Below the pieces are notes generated by a model. It was given only the letters and a program-made list of their open reading frames with translations, made no database searches and was not told the origin of the DNA. Below are positions 1 to 13,100 of a DNA stretch of 64,000 nt, in pieces. How positions within the stretch are numbered: the stretch's first letter is position 1; each line of letters begins with the position of its first letter. Position numbers and translations under genes: made by a program. The stretch is from Echria macrotheca. Taxonomy: Eukaryota > Ascomycota > Sordariomycetes > Sordariales > Schizotheciaceae. Location: contig MU839831.1 of the NCBI GenBank assembly GCA_030411725.1, positions 682,001-746,000 of the forward strand. The letters run 5' to 3'.

Positions 1-1683
1 ACGATGCAGATATGGAGTAAGGTATCTAGCCGTGACACGTTAGGTACGGTAGCCATCCGTATTTGGCCGGTGACCTTACCTAGACCTAACCCGGTAGCGA
101 TCCCGTTCGGTATGATGTGTGTTTTTTTTTTTTTTTTTCCGTCCGCATGACGAAGGCAAGTAGTGAGGCGGGCGCGCAGATGGGAGGATGAAAATCTTGG
201 GGGAGCTCGGCTGGTGTTTGGTTCCTAGGTATTGTACAAGCACTCGTCGACTCGGTCATGACTGGCATGTATCTAGGGATGAGGATGGTGGGAGTTTTAA
301 TACAGAGGGGTTACGGTGGGGGGAGGGGGTTTAGACCTCCTGGGAGGGATGGGATAGGGTTTTTGTATAATCTCTGTATGAGTGTGTGTGTGTGTGATAG
401 GTATCCGCATCATCGAGCAACCTGGGGTCGTTCGTTACAGCTGAATCGTTGGGGGGGATACGGTTAGATGAGGTTTGTTTTGCTCTCGGTCGATATGTCG
501 GAATATACTGGTATCGGCAGAGTTGGAAATACACAATCCGTGATAGACAGGGACAAACTCCTCAAATACGTGTTATATAAGTCAAGGCACACAAAACTAC
601 TCTGGTGTGCCCGCGCACCGGGCCTGTGTGTTTATCGAATGTCGTCGGGGAGTAGAACTGTATGGCATGCCAACTGTATAGGTATATTTGATGGTAACAC
701 TAGATGCGAAAAAAAACAGGAAACACACATACGAAATATTAGACCAGTTGCGTAGATTTATATCGGATATTGAACGGCAACTATAAACCTGGGCGGATAA
801 AAGGCTCCTCCTGGTTGTGGTTTATCTAACACTGCCACCCACAGGCGGAAAACTAAACAGCGTCGTAGCATCATCTGAATATAACTCGAACATGCTTTAC
901 CATATATGTATAATAGGTACGAGCACATCATGGCAATGGCCTATATCGGCTTCAAGTTTTCCCACTCCAAAGCGCCAGTATCTCGTCTCCTCCAAAACCA
1001 TCAACAGTGTCTTTATTCGTCGGATCGAAAGCAATAGGTCACGATGGCATCTGTACCTCCACCACAAAAAATCAACAGAAAATTTCCCTCCATCTACCTC
1101 CCCGCCCCAGCATCAACCCTACCTACCTAAAGACACAGGTGGGTTAGAGGCCAAAGGAATATTTAATACACCCCATACCTGACGGGTACTATTATACCCG
1201 TGTTGTGACGTATGTGTTTTCTTGACGGTCCCTTGATACTCGGGTTGAGCTGTTGTACTCATAAAACTCCTGAGACTAGGAGACCAGCCACGGAGAAACG
1301 ATATCGCCAACCTCAAGTGTAATCCGGTCGTTATTTGGCAGGGTAAGCCATCAGGAAGGCAACAGTTTTCCGCCGGCAGCTTCTTGATGGTGCCGTTGAG
1401 GAGTATATGTTTTCCAAAAGTACCCCTCAGAAGAAGCATACGGAAATCTTCTCTTCGATTATCAAGAACCACTCTACAGTCGCCAACAACACCTCACAGC
1501 CGACCCACGGTCAACGGAGCAGATGAGATCAGATACTGGAGACAACCCACTTAACATCAAATATAAACGTTACAACAAATAAGGTATCTACGAGCATTAC
1601 CGCCGCAACGCCAACCTGCTTGTCCATCCATGCATCCAGCATATATCCCGATTCACCGATCCATATCATACACCGCCAAAAGC
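1..1683. other. Intergenic, no gene recognised
   Basis: Both strands carry only short open frames without recognisable domains. It holds an 18-base poly-T run near 121-138, a G-rich patch (about 316-332) and scattered TAGGTA/TACCTA-type words common in fungal intergenic DNA. There is no telomere repeat and no transposase-like frame. The right end is the 3' flank of the coiled-coil gene. Confidence 0.6.
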
Positions 1684-2928
1684 TTACTGCCCTGTAGACC
1701 CAGTACTGCTCGCCGCACTCGACGGCCTCGGCGGCGGGACCGGCACAATACTCCCCGAGTCGCCCCGCTGCATCGGCACGCCGCCCATCATACTCATCGG
1801 GAACGGCATCGTACCAGTCCTCGACCCCTGGCCCTGAGGCGCCATATTTTCTTCCTGTTGCTGCTGCTGCTGTTGTTGCTCGCCCTCCAAATCCGTCAGA
1901 ACCCCCCCAGCCGCGGCAGCAGCAGCCGCCGCCGCCGCCGCATCGGCCAGATTCTTGGCAATATCCCGCTGTCTCTGCTTCTCGGCGACATCAATCAGAT
2001 CATCGTCGTCGCTCCAGTACGGGTCATCATCCGCCAGATGGGGCATGGCGAGGCGCTTCCAGAATCGTAGTTCCTGCCGGTGGGCGCGGGCGTCGACGCG
2101 GCGCTCCCAGCGGGCCTCGTTCTCGTCGTAGCGGGCGCGGAAGCGACGCAGCAGCTCGTTGGCCCGGCCGGCGTGCTCCTGCACCTCCCAGATCTGCTCG
2201 CGCAGGCGCGAGTTCTCGGCGCGCGCCTCGGCCAGCTGGGCGCGGTAGCTGCGGTGCCACGCCGCCACGTCGGCCACGTGCTTGGCCTTGTAGTCGTGGA
2301 GCTGCTTGAGCATCGAGGCGAGCACCGTCGCGTACTGCGAGAGGAGGGCGGCATTGGCATCGCGGCTGAAGTTTGCCTTTTCGAGCGCTTCCGAGAGCAG
2401 CGAGACGAGGGCGTCGAGGTTGGATTCCTGGGCTGGCAAAATGTTAGCTGGATTTTAGGTAGCGACAAAAAAAAACATACCGCGTAGTTCATCGGCGCTG
2501 GCCGCGAGGACGTCCTCGTGCCCGACCCGGTTGCGTACCCGGCCGACACCCGAAACCACCTCCTCCAAAGCTCGCTGGTTCTGTGCGAGCTGGCGGCTGA
2601 GCTCCTCGACCATGCCGTAGATGTAATTGAGCTCGGCCTGGTGGCCGGCCGGCGTGGGCAGGCCGACGACGGCGCCGGCGGGCATGTTGGCGCCGTTCAT
2701 GTTCATGCCGTTCATGACGAGTTGCAGGTGCTGCGGTTGCGGCAGCGGCCCCGGCCCTGGTTGCACTGCTCCCCCGTGCGCCGCCGGCCCCGATGGCTGC
2801 GACTGCTGGTGCTGCTGCGGGCGGTTTGCGGACTGGGCGGATGATGACGGTGTCGGCGGTGCTGGCGCGGTGGAGGTCGAGGGGTACAGCAGGGGGTCGT
2901 GGAAGGACGGCGGAGCTGGGAAGTTCAT
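1684..2928 (-). CDS. Conserved coiled-coil protein, function unknown (2 exons)
   Basis: Two exons, 2928-2481 and 2432-1684, give about 398 residues. The 48-bp intron has a GTATGT donor, a GCTAAC branch site and a CAG acceptor, and restores the frame as ...DELR-AQESNLDAL. The N-terminal 90 residues are Pro/Gln/Ser-rich. Residues about 100-285 are strongly heptad-like, with runs such as EELSRQLAQNQRALEEVV and EARAENSRLREQIWEVQEH, so a long coiled coil is likely. An acidic YWSDDDD patch, an uninterrupted run of 11 Ala and a run of 8 Gln follow. The start is the Met just before the Pro-rich stretch; the frame stays open upstream but with no better start context. I recognise no enzyme motif; an adaptor or scaffold role is only inference from the coiled coil. 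It is divergent from med1, with about 600 bp between the starts. Confidence 0.8.
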
Positions 2929-3525
2929 GATTGTTTTTCCCCAGCCGGAGGGGCCCGTGTTGGCGCCTGGCTGCCAGCGGGCGGCGGGATCCTCCCGAAT
3001 CGACGACAAGGGGTGCCGGCTGTCTCGAGCACTGAGTGGCAGATAATAACTACAAACAACCCTTCGTGTTGGCTCCTTTCTCAAAAGTTGTTAATAGGAC
3101 AAGCCAAACGGGTGCCGCCTTCTGTTCTGCTTCTTAGCCGCGTCTAGTCGCCATCCCCTTCTGGCATTTGGCATTTCCGCCTGCATTGCCGCGCGCCTTT
3201 GCCCGTCCCAATGCTACACGACATCCTGATTCGCTTTACGTGCCTTCCAGCCTCGCTCTAAATAAACTGGCTATCAAAATAATAAGCCAACACTCAACTG
3301 TAAGTCTCGCAACAGTTATTCTATCAGCGCCGTCTCGAATTCTCATCCGCTGTCAAGATCACAAAGAACTGCTCCCTTGTGGCGGGGTCTTGCTTGGCCC
3401 AAGCTCCTGCTTTCCCTAAGGTCTAACGAGCTCTTCATAGCTTACATCAAGTGCTGAAAATGAAAGCGCAAGTTGACGACTGAACGGATCTCGGCTGCTT
3501 CTTTCTTTAGACTAAGGCGGAAAAG
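2929..3525. other. Divergent promoter region, coiled-coil gene / med1
   Basis: A 597-bp region between two divergent starts. It contains a CT-rich stretch immediately before the med1 start (TTCTTTCTTTAG, about 3500-3511), typical of fungal leaders. I see no open frame with protein-like composition and no clear TATA box. Confidence 0.6.
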
Positions 3526-5641
3526 ATGGCGACGCCAAACCCCGGGGCGCCTGCTATGAAGCACGCCCTCTCGCAACAGGGCAAAACACCATCACAATCC
3601 CAACAGGGCGCCGCTGCCACCCCGCCAGTATCTACACCCTTCTCGGTAGCCCATGCCGCCTTCTCTCCCCAAGGCCCCCGATCCTCGCCCCAGCAAGTTA
3701 AGAAGTCGCCGGCCGTTGCATCCTCGGCCACGCTGGGCAACCACCCCTCCAACACGCACATCAATTTCGACAGCCCAGCAGCCGCCGCAGCCTTCAATGC
3801 TCTTCTCATCCCAGGCGACATAGCATCCATGGATCTCGGGCTGCGTGGGCCAGATGGCCTGGGTGCCCTCGGCGGCAGCTCAGAAGATGAGCGGACCAAG
3901 AGACTCGACGAGGTCATTGCCATTCTAGGGGTATGTCCACGGCACTCATTTGTGATGACGCTAATATGCTCTGCAGGAAAGCAAAGGCCTCGTGAGCGAG
4001 GCTGGGATAGTTCGGCTGGCGAAGAGCCTGGGCTTCGAGACGCTGTGGGAAAACGGGAAGGGTGTCGATGCGGCGAAGAAGACGCTGATAATAGGAGGCA
4101 GAGCCCTCGAGCTCATCATCGTGTTCTCATCACCCGATGTCGTCGAATCGGTCTCGGTCAGTTTCGAAGCCACATCCGACACGGTGAACAAGCACAACGA
4201 GGACGCAGGGAGGATACTCACCGAGAACCTCCGACTCGCATCAGGTCAGTTACCACTGACCAAGAAAATGGACAAGTTCGCCAAGAACCTTGAGCGCATC
4301 GCCATCCTCGACAACCTGAGCATCTATCCCGTGTTGAACCTGCACGAGGCCGTGGCCGGCATCTACGAGAGTCTCAAGAAGTTGCATGCGTGGGAGGTAG
4401 AGAAGACGAAGAAAGAAGCCTCGTTTGCGCTTAAAAGTGACCAATTCATCGAGAACACGGTGCTGTGTACCGGCAGTGGAAGCCCGGCTATGAACCGGAG
4501 AGACAAACTGGGTATCACGCTCGACTACTGGATGGAAAAACGGCTCCAAGAAGGCTCAGATGGGCGAATGGCAGAGTACATCGCCCAGAACGAGTCAGTC
4601 TGGACGATTCTCATACGCTGCGCTCCCCTGAGGGACCTGGGAGTCCACCAGATTCACCCCGTCCGGATCTCGAACGATTGGATATCCGACAACATCGTGA
4701 ACAGCCCTAGCCCTCTACCTGGCGAGCCGAACACGCCACCTACAATCGACTGGCTGGAGCCTGAGGAGACGTATATCACTCCCGATGCCTCCAAGGAGGC
4801 CGGCGGCGTAGATGGCTTGGGTGCCGACGCGCCGCTGCTCGGACCACGACTGCCCGAGGTGGTTTTCCACGCGACGTTTGAGCCGCCCGTCATTATTCCT
4901 CTCGGCCTGTGGCAAAACATCCAGCAGTCGGGAACTGCGATTCCGATTTTTGATACGCCAAATTTCGACGCCCTTCTCTTCCCCATCGCCCCGGGGGCTT
5001 CTTCGTACGACCCGAGCGAGCCTCGCACGATAACATGTATCGCACCGGTTCCGGGGCGGCCAAAGAGCGACGAGGCCTTTTACAAGCAGGACTACCGCCG
5101 GACATTACTGGTCTATAAGCCGATCTACGGCCGGGAGTTGTCCGAGCTGACCTTTTCGCACCCGCGGCAGCTCGTCGAGATGTTGCCCAGCCTCCGCCAG
5201 TACGCTTTTCTCACGACCGTGCTGGAAAAGACGTTCAAGCCCAAGTGCGTCAAGCACAGGGAGGAGAGCGTGAGCTCGCCGGAGAAGCAGCGGCGGCAGC
5301 AGCAGACGCAGGAAGAGGCCGGGTCAATGAGCCCGTATTCCGAGCTCATCGGGGGCCTGGTGGACCAGTCGGAGGAATCTATCAAGATGGACGTCACCTT
5401 GACGCTGCACCCGGTCCCGCGGCTCCAGGTGATATTCCCCTTCCGGGACGGCATGGCCAACGTGGTGCTCGAGATTAGGTTGAACGGGGCCGTGACGGTT
5501 ATTTATCAGGACGTGCTCGACGAGCGCAACGCGGTGGCGCCAGATGGGCGGCCGAGACGGGAGGAAGATCTGGCCGAGTTTCTGATGTGGATCGAGGATT
5601 TGAGTGCCTGGTGCGAGTTTATTCGGACTCGGTGGGCATGA
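3526..5641 (+). CDS. med1: Mediator complex subunit 1 (Med1)
   Basis: Exons 3526-3930 and 3977-5641 encode 689 residues; the 46-bp intron starts GTATGT and ends CTGCAG, joining ...VIAILG to ESKGLVSEAG. Residues 1-110 are a Pro/Gln/Ala-rich disordered leader. From about residue 125 the protein follows the fungal Med1 family: RLAKSLGFETLW, GGRALELIIVFSS, and the conserved LTKKMDKFAKNLERIAILD block, followed by SIYPVLNLHEAVAGIYESLKKL. The C-terminal half carries a conserved VTLTLHPVPRLQVIFP strand region and ends in an EDLSAWCEFIRTRW tail. Med1 belongs to the middle module of Mediator, which links transcription factors to RNA polymerase II in the nucleus. No frameshift or missing segment is visible. 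Confidence 0.93.
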
Positions 5642-6701
5642 ATTTTTTTTTTTATTTGGTGGGAATAATAAAACTGGTTGGTATATGGAAAAGGGTAGCG
5701 ATGATAGTTGATAGTGTCAAGAGTAGCGAAAATACTAAACATTTGCTCTTTCTGAGAGTTCTCGCTCGAGTCTGGTCTCTGATCGTGTCATGAAGCGCCT
5801 CCCCTGTTGATCAGTGTTGATATTCTACAAAAAATATTTGCTTTTGCGATGCGATTGTTTCAACGCGCCCACCCGCCCCCTCTTTGAGGACCGTGAGGAC
5901 CTTGTGGCTTGTTGGCCTGTGTGCCCTGTGTGCCTGTCTGCTGCTGCCCCGATGGACCCATGGATCGTCAACATGGATCATCAGGGGGAGGGAAGATCGC
6001 GTTTGCGTCTTTGCGTCTTTTGCCCTGCCGATTCTGTCTCAGACATTTTTTTGCCTTTTTTTTTCTTTGGCTAGTGCGGGGATGGAGACTGAGACTGAGT
6101 TGAAGAAAAAGGGGCGGGGCAGCAGGGTGTTTACTTTTTGCTGCAGACTAGAGTACACTCCTGAACTCCTGCCTCTTGCTTTTCAGCTAACTAGGTAGTT
6201 GAATGTTTGAGACTTGAGTTGCTGACGATGATATCTCTCTCGGCGAAGAAGAGGACAGATATCCTTCGCTGGATTCGTTGTTTTGGATTGGCGGAGCTTT
6301 GCTGAGGCTGCTGATGCGCAGCTCAGCCGAGTGGTGTACCTAGAAAATACCCTTTTACTTGCGTTGCCGTTGGGGCTTATTACAGGTGTGTGTGTACCTT
6401 GTTGTGTGCGCATGCGGGATGCATATGTAATTGCATATGTACATGATGCGTTTTGCGCTTGTTATGCATGTTTTTATTATTATTTCTGTGCTGTGTTTAA
6501 TTTGGTTGGGTTCAGGTTTGGTTGTCTGAGTTTTCTTTATTCTTTGTGGTTTTGTGGAAAAGGAGTTGACTGAACACACGGGAAGGGACAGAGAAAGAGA
6601 CTTGCAAGGCTGAAAAGTTTGTGCTGAGAAGGCTGGAAGGAGTGTGTCTGTGTGTGTGATCAAGGTTTCTTTTTGAGACCCAACCCGTCCCTCCAGACCA
6701 G

Positions 6702-6721
6702 CAGACCAGACCAGACCAGAC
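6702..6721. repeat. (CAGAC)4 pentanucleotide repeat
   Basis: Four exact CAGAC units, preceded by imperfect copies from about 6693. It lies about 1 kb downstream of med1 in non-coding DNA. No function is apparent. Confidence 0.8.
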
Positions 6722-7362
6722 CGGCAAGACCCTCGCCCAGCCATGCCTCTCGCAGTCCCGCCATCTTGGGTTTTTTCAGGTCTTTCCTGGACCGGCAAGT
6801 GACCGGGATAGCTACTAGCTAGAGGCTAAAAAATGGGTGCGCGTTGAGTGTACGGTGGATCTGCGGTGAACGCGCCTGTGGAGTCGTACCTACACTAGCC
6901 TGACCGTAAATCTAGACTAACTAAACACATGCGGCGGCGAGTGAGCAAGAGGGGAACCTGGGAAGTTTTGCGGTCAAAGAGACAGGGAACCCACTGACTG
7001 CCCTGCGGAACCCCTCATGGGAGCAAAAAGACGCCATCACGGACCATGGAGGGCGGACGAACTGGTGGTGGGCGGTGGCCCTGGACTAACTAACTCCCTG
7101 GTGTCCTGTCCGTGTGACACAAGGTGGCCAGGGCAGAGAGAGAGAGAGGAGAGGGGTTGGGAAGAAGCAAGTTCTCTTCCTTTTTTGGGTATTCATTCGA
7201 AATATCACAAGTCCTCTTGACAGAGAAAGAGTCAAGGGACCCTGATGTTGATCAGGCGGGCACAGCGGGCAGGAGAAAAAGCTGTGTGTGATTCAGATGG
7301 ATGGGGTCGGGCACATATGTGTGGATTGCGGGCGCGCGCGACTCAACACTCTGCATTTTTAG

Positions 7363-7384
7363 TCTCTCTCTCTCTCTCTCTCTC
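7363..7384. repeat. (TC)11 dinucleotide repeat
   Basis: Eleven uninterrupted TC units in non-coding DNA, followed by a pyrimidine-rich stretch to about 7412. Confidence 0.9.
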
Positions 7385-9122
7385 GTCAGTTTTCTCTTGT
7401 TCGTTTTCGTTCATGAAACAAAACAAATGCGCCTTTTTTTTTCCTTCTGAAAAAATATAGAAAAGTAAAAAGAACAACCAACAAAAAGTTGGATAGCCTT
7501 GTCGAGTTGGGACAGGGGTTATTCTATCACAAAGAGTCAGTGTGTCAAAAACTCCACACGCTTGCAACACCCTGGGATCAACGATCTTGGGTGTCGCGTC
7601 GCACCCGAGACTGGGGCAGCCCCCAAAATAAAAATAGTCGAAGTCTGTGGGCTTGTGTGCACTATCAAAAGACTCTATCGAGAAGAACATCGGGCCGGCG
7701 GGAGGTAAGTATACTCGCCTGCAAGGATGCAAAATCAGATGGGATCCCAGGCGAGATTGCTACGAAAGAAAAGCATAAACTTGTAATATCATTTTTGGAA
7801 TTACAACTTCCTGCTGCTACAGATGTAAACGGATATGCCCACACTCCCCCTCCCCCGCCCGCCCGCCAGTGTCCGCCGCCCGCACCTTGTCTTCCCGCAA
7901 TGCCGTAACTCCCGCGGGGACGACGGGAGCGAGCGAGGGATATGGAGGAGTCCATCCATCGCGTACCTACCTACTGTAGTACCGCCCCTTGGCCCGTGAT
8001 AATGAGCATCATATAACGCGGGGAAGAAGTGAGACGCAATGAGGCGGCCATTTCCGAAGATTTATGGGCATTTTCCCCAATATTCATGGGAAATATTGTA
8101 GAACAGTTGTTATTTTCTTTTGTTTGTTTTGATTCCCGAAAGTAAACAAAGCCCTCTTTTCGCCGCCGCTCTTGCCACTTGTCCTGCAACTTGTCTCTGA
8201 CGACAGTTGGCTGCCGATGGGCAGCTCCGTGGCGAGAACCGACACGAACCAAATCAGCAAACCACAAAAAAATAGGCAGACAGATAGTTAGACGGGAACC
8301 GTCGGGTGTCGGGATCGAGGGCCAGAAATGTTGATCAGGGTCCGGTCTCCTTTTGCGGCCTTGAATAAGCTCCCGCTGGCATGTGCCTTCGGTCGTCGGG
8401 TTTCAAAACAATGCGCATTCAGTTCAGTTCCTCAGCTGCATCTGCAACGCCCAGTAGGGTTCACCATCCCTCTTCGCGATTATCAAGTGCCCCCCGCTTG
8501 CGGTACCCTCGTGCCGCTGCAGAGCCAAGGTCGGCCACAGGCTCAACTCAACGGCTTTTTCTTGTTGGTGGACGGCAGCCGGGCGGTGAGAGCTCTCATC
8601 GCGTCCCCTGGGCCCCTGCAGTTAATTGGCCCGGGACCAGATGCGATGGGGCACAGCCTTGGGACGACCTGCCAGATCACATCCGCAGTGCTGGGTCCCA
8701 CACACGGCCAGATGGGGGCATGGCACCAGAATCACCACGGACCCCTGTGTCGCGTCCTCATCAGATCCATTCTCGACGTGTTGCATCTCGTCCAGCCCCC
8801 TTTGGTCTCCATGAGCCAGCGGTGAGCGAGCCATATCGAGAGCTCACCGAGTTGTGACATGACTTCATTGTTCGCCACAACAAAGCCCCGTTGTTTGGAA
8901 AGGTGCCAAAGTGGAATGAATCGACGGCGGCCGTCCAGTGTGCCCGAAGCGGCCGAGGAACAAAAAGACAGAAACGACTGCGGAAAAAAGCTGGTTCGCT
9001 CCTGCAGGCCGGGGACAGCCACACCGCACCCCCTGACCCGAGAAGGTGGGGAATAACATGACGCTAATGCCGCTAGGAAAGGCATTGACATGGGTCCCCT
9101 TGCCACACGACCGCGACTGCCA

Positions 9123-9135
9123 ACGCGAAACGCGT
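9123..9135. promoter_or_regulatory. Fused SCB/MCB-like element upstream of wee1
   Basis: ACGCGAAACGCGT combines an SCB-type CGCGAAA with a perfect MCB ACGCGT. It lies about 1.04 kb before the wee1 start. In yeasts these are SBF/MBF sites for G1/S transcription, and budding-yeast SWE1 is a G1/S gene. Function here is inferred from the motif only; a single 6-mer is expected several times by chance in 64 kb, though the fused 13-mer is much rarer. Confidence 0.4.
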
Positions 9136-9694
9136 GGAACGGCGCTCAAGTAAACAACGAGCTATCCCAACTTTTTGGCAACTTCTCGCCGCGTGATCTG
9201 CCCTTTCTCCAGCACCTCACCATCACACATCCAATCGCGGAAGCTATCCTCAACGCGCCGACTGCCGTGACTGTCTGCACAGCTTCAACCGGCCCTCTTC
9301 TTGGTTTTTTTGAGCTTTTGCTGCCTCTCGATCCTGCTTTCCACGCCCGACCCGCCGTGGATTTTAGCACTATCAGCCAGATCGTTATCGACCGATTGCT
9401 GCGTGTCTATCCCCGCTCGCCCACAAGGAGCGAAAAAGGAAGAGTCCATCCACACCCCCCGCGAAACCACCGACGCTGCCGATCCGGCGCTCGCATCCAT
9501 CTCCATCTCTCTCCATCGGCGCACACAAGCAGCTGCCCAGCGCTCGGTTGAGGGACACGAATGGGGACGGCGAGCTAAAAGGCAGCACTTCCTGGAGACC
9601 GCGACGAGTGCGGCTTCTGGAACAGACTGGGCCTTCCCCAGAGGGAAACCAACACGAACCCTGAAGGCGCGACCAGAGGCTCGAAGCCTCAAAG

Positions 9695-9718
9695 ATGCCT
9701 GATCTGGACCTTAACTGA
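9695..9718 (+). promoter_or_regulatory. Seven-codon upstream ORF in the probable wee1 leader
   Basis: ATG followed by six codons and TGA (MPDLDLN), the last upstream ATG before the wee1 start. Another five-codon frame starts at 9561. Whether it is transcribed depends on where the wee1 mRNA begins, which cannot be seen from sequence. Confidence 0.35.
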
Positions 9719-10171
9719 CGTGTCCTACCCACACACGCCCGCCTTGTCATCGCCTAGCCCTGCTGCTTGGGCATCAGTGTCGCTCTCGACATAGGCGCCA
9801 CGAATTCGCCTTTACATTGCTCCCCAGTCGATCGCATCGCATATTATCCTTTTTCTGCGCCGGCTGGTACCTTCGCATCCAAGGGGATATAACTCTTATC
9901 AAGTTCAATTCGAAACGCCGACCGCAAAGCCAGCCTTTGCGATAGCCCACTGACACCCATCGCGCCTGACCGAGTTCAAGGTTGCGCTTGCTGTGGCACC
10001 TGCTCTAGAAGCAGTCATTTTCACACCATCTGACAGCTTGGGACGCGACTAGTCTGGCTGAGGCCTTGTCGACGATTAAAGAAAGCTGCTTTCACCGCGC
10101 TTCTTAGTCAAGGTCGCCACTGCGGCCCGGAACCGGATCGCTGCTGTCTTCATAGCCGCTCGCTGAACAAG

Positions 10172-13100
10172 ATGTCGTTCTCGAACGGGAGCGGTGGCAC
10201 ACTTACGCTTCCCTCACCAACACATGTTCATCATGTCGATGTTGCCTCTGTGAGGTCCCTCCGGAGATCGCTTTCACGGTCCCCGTCCAAGTTCGGTCTC
10301 CGCGGCGCATCGCCGAGCTTGACCACGCCGACTGCTCCGGTCCGTCTCGCCGAGTCAACTACCCCTCCGAGCCCTCCTCCGGCAGCTTCCACCACTCCGC
10401 CAGATACACCTTCTGCTACTCTTGCCTTCGCCTCTTCTCTTACCCCACAACTCTCACAAATCACGTCAACACCACTTCGGTCAAGCGTCAAGCTCTCGCT
10501 GAGGTCCGCGAAGTCGAAACCAACAGCCACGCGGGGATCCCCTCGACCACGACTCGGAGTGTCATTGAGAAGCCCACTCAAGCGCGTCTTTGGACCCTCA
10601 TCCGATTCTGGGAATTCGACTCCTGCTCCCAGCGCGGATCCTGCGCCCCAGGGCCAGGATACCGCGTTGAACGAGGCGGCGCTCGCGCTGAGCCCGATTT
10701 CGCGTCGCAACCTCGAGAAACCGTCGCGACACTCTATGCACCTCGACTTGTCGGGATCTACAAAAAACGGTCTGTCCAGACTCATTGGAGGCAATCTGGA
10801 TTCGTTCCCCTCAATCTCGGTTAGTCCAATGAAGCGCAGCGACGCGATGGCTGTCGACGAAGATGAGCCCAGCCTGGGCAGCCCAGTCGCGAAGCGACGA
10901 AGCCTCCACGGCATTTCCGGTCTCGGGAACTTCAACTTTTTCGACACGCCAACCATCCCGTACGGAACCAGCGCGCCGCCGGGCTTTGACATCCACGAGG
11001 ATGCGAACCAAGAATACCAGCTTATCGGGTCCCCGGCCTCACCATTCCGCGACGCGGCTCCGCCAGCTAGCACAACGCCGACCAGCAGCATACCGAAGCG
11101 GACATCTTCGCTTCGCAAGAGCACGCTGCAACAGCGCCATGGCGAGTCAAAGACATCCTGGGGTCGCCGGCACGGAGAGAAGCAGCTCGCGCAGCTCAAC
11201 AACGCTGCGTCGGGCTCGCCCAGACTAGGTCTCCGGTTTGACCAGTACGCCTCGCCGGAGAGTAGCCCTTTCTCTCCCCAAGTTTCACTGCCGAATGCGC
11301 CGGCCCATCCCGCACCTCGCGCACCGAACCAGCCCCATCCGCTCTCTAGAACGCTGACTCAATCGTCGTCGAACTCAAGCGTCCCGGATGACTCGCCGAC
11401 TCATATCCCAGTCCCGGTGGGTGGTCAAAGAAGCCGGGTGGTGTCAAACTTCTCCAAGTCGCTGCCACTCGGCTCGACACGCCCCGTCGATGGCACCAAG
11501 GCGATCGCGACGCCCGACTACAGACGGGCTAAGCCTCACCAGGGTGCCTTCACATCGATGGGCTTGGTTTCGAAGAAAGTCTACCGTCCAGACCTCGCCC
11601 CGCCCGGCGGCCAAGGCAAGATGGCAGTTATGCCGGATACTCCGTGCAAGAAGCCGTACAACTCAAATACCTACCCCCCGCAGCACAGCGGTGGTCGGCG
11701 GGCCTCGCGAACCTCCCTGGGTAGTCCGTCGACGCCCTTTGCCTCTTTGCTCTCGGATACGAACCGCGGAAACATCTTCGGTATCCGTGACAAGCCGGCG
11801 AACTTGAACTTCTCGCAGAATCGCACGGGACATAACCGCAAGTTCAGCCTCTTGAGTATGGATGGCGAGGACCATGGCGAGCTTGTCAGTTCCCAAGACG
11901 ACATTCCGCCGACGCCCACGAAGAACTTCGCTCAGGGCACCTCTACGACCCCCGGACTTGGGTTCAAAACACCCATCAACCCACGCACCTCTGCTTTTGG
12001 CATGGGCGGCGGCGATCTGGTGGATTCAAGCCCCAGCTGTAAGTCGAATACATCAGTTAATACGTCAGTCGATAGCGAGCTAGTTGCCGCACAACTTGAG
12101 AGTGAACGCATCGATGCTATCCGGGGTCGTGCTTCGACGCCGACGCCGGGAGTGCCGCATCGCGTCAGCTCTAAACTAAGCACGCGAGCGCGTCGCAGAG
12201 CGCAGTATCCGCTCAAGAGCAAGGCAGTGCCTAAGATTGCTCGCACATCCAGTTTCAATGAACATACTAACGGCAATGCTAACGCGGTGGCTGCAGCGAG
12301 CCCTATCCCGTCCGATCTCGCGACCGATGCTGCTCCGCGCACCCCTCAGGGCTCGATGGCGCCTCCGGATGCCAGCCGTCTGTCGATCTCTAACCCACAG
12401 GACGCACAGCTGCCCTTCCACGCAACGCCCGCGACGCCGACCGCCCAGGCCTCTAAGACGTTTGCCGGTCTCGGCGACGCACGGCTGAGCGTCACACCTC
12501 GCAATAACCACCGACCTAAGGACGTCGATGGATGCCTTGTGAGGATGTTTGAGGAGACCGAGGTTATTGGCCAAGGCAAGTTCTCTACGGTATACCGTGT
12601 GGCCATGTCTCCCCCTCAGTCATTCACTGCGCTGTTCTGCCCCCAGTTCGAGGGGCCCCATTCGCCGATTCAGCCTTTGCCGAAGCAGTTTTATGCTGTC
12701 AAAAAGCTCCGGGCTCCTATCACTGGCGACAAGTCTCGGAACGCGCTTCTGCGTGAAGTGTCGATTCTCAAGACCTTGAGCCACTCGGATAAGATCGTGC
12801 GGTACATCGCCAGCTGGGAGTCGGCAGGTCACCTGTACATCCAGACCGAGTTCTGCCCCCAGGGTGGACTGGACGGATTTCTGGACCAGATCGGAAAACG
12901 TGGCAAGCTGGACCAGTTCCGCGCGTGGAAGATTATGGAAGAGGTCCTTCAGGTCAGTAGTCTGTGTTGTTTCATTTCATTGACTTGCTAACTTTGTGTG
13001 TTAGGGCCTTCATGCCATCCACAGCGCTGGAATTGTTCATCTGGACATAAAGCCCGCCAACATTCTCGTCACGGCGGATAGGTACCTCAAAATTGGTGAT

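Larger units (their letters stand above)
5642..10171. other. Long gene-free region: med1 3' flank and wee1 5' region
   Basis: A 4.5-kb interval without a convincing gene. Open frames around 8328-8857 and 9090-9702 overlap in several frames and have no recognisable domain, so I treat them as chance frames in GC-rich DNA. It contains a (TC)11 run, a (CAGAC)4 run, and polypyrimidine stretches. The right part is probably the wee1 promoter and a long leader: the last upstream ATG is at 9695, and the next 453 bases before the wee1 start contain no ATG. Confidence 0.6.

Noticed and set aside
1..140. Possible telomere or transposon end
   Set aside because: Only isolated TAGGT/CCTAA-like words and a poly-T run; no tandem TTAGGG, terminal inverted repeat or transposase frame.
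8328..8857. Overlapping frames of 165 and 158 codons in the wee1 upstream region
   Set aside because: Two phases are open at once, with no domain and no consistent codon bias; likely chance in GC-rich leader DNA.
10231..11202. 323-codon minus-strand open frame
   Set aside because: Antisense to the disordered N-terminus of wee1; no domain, no splice or start signals.
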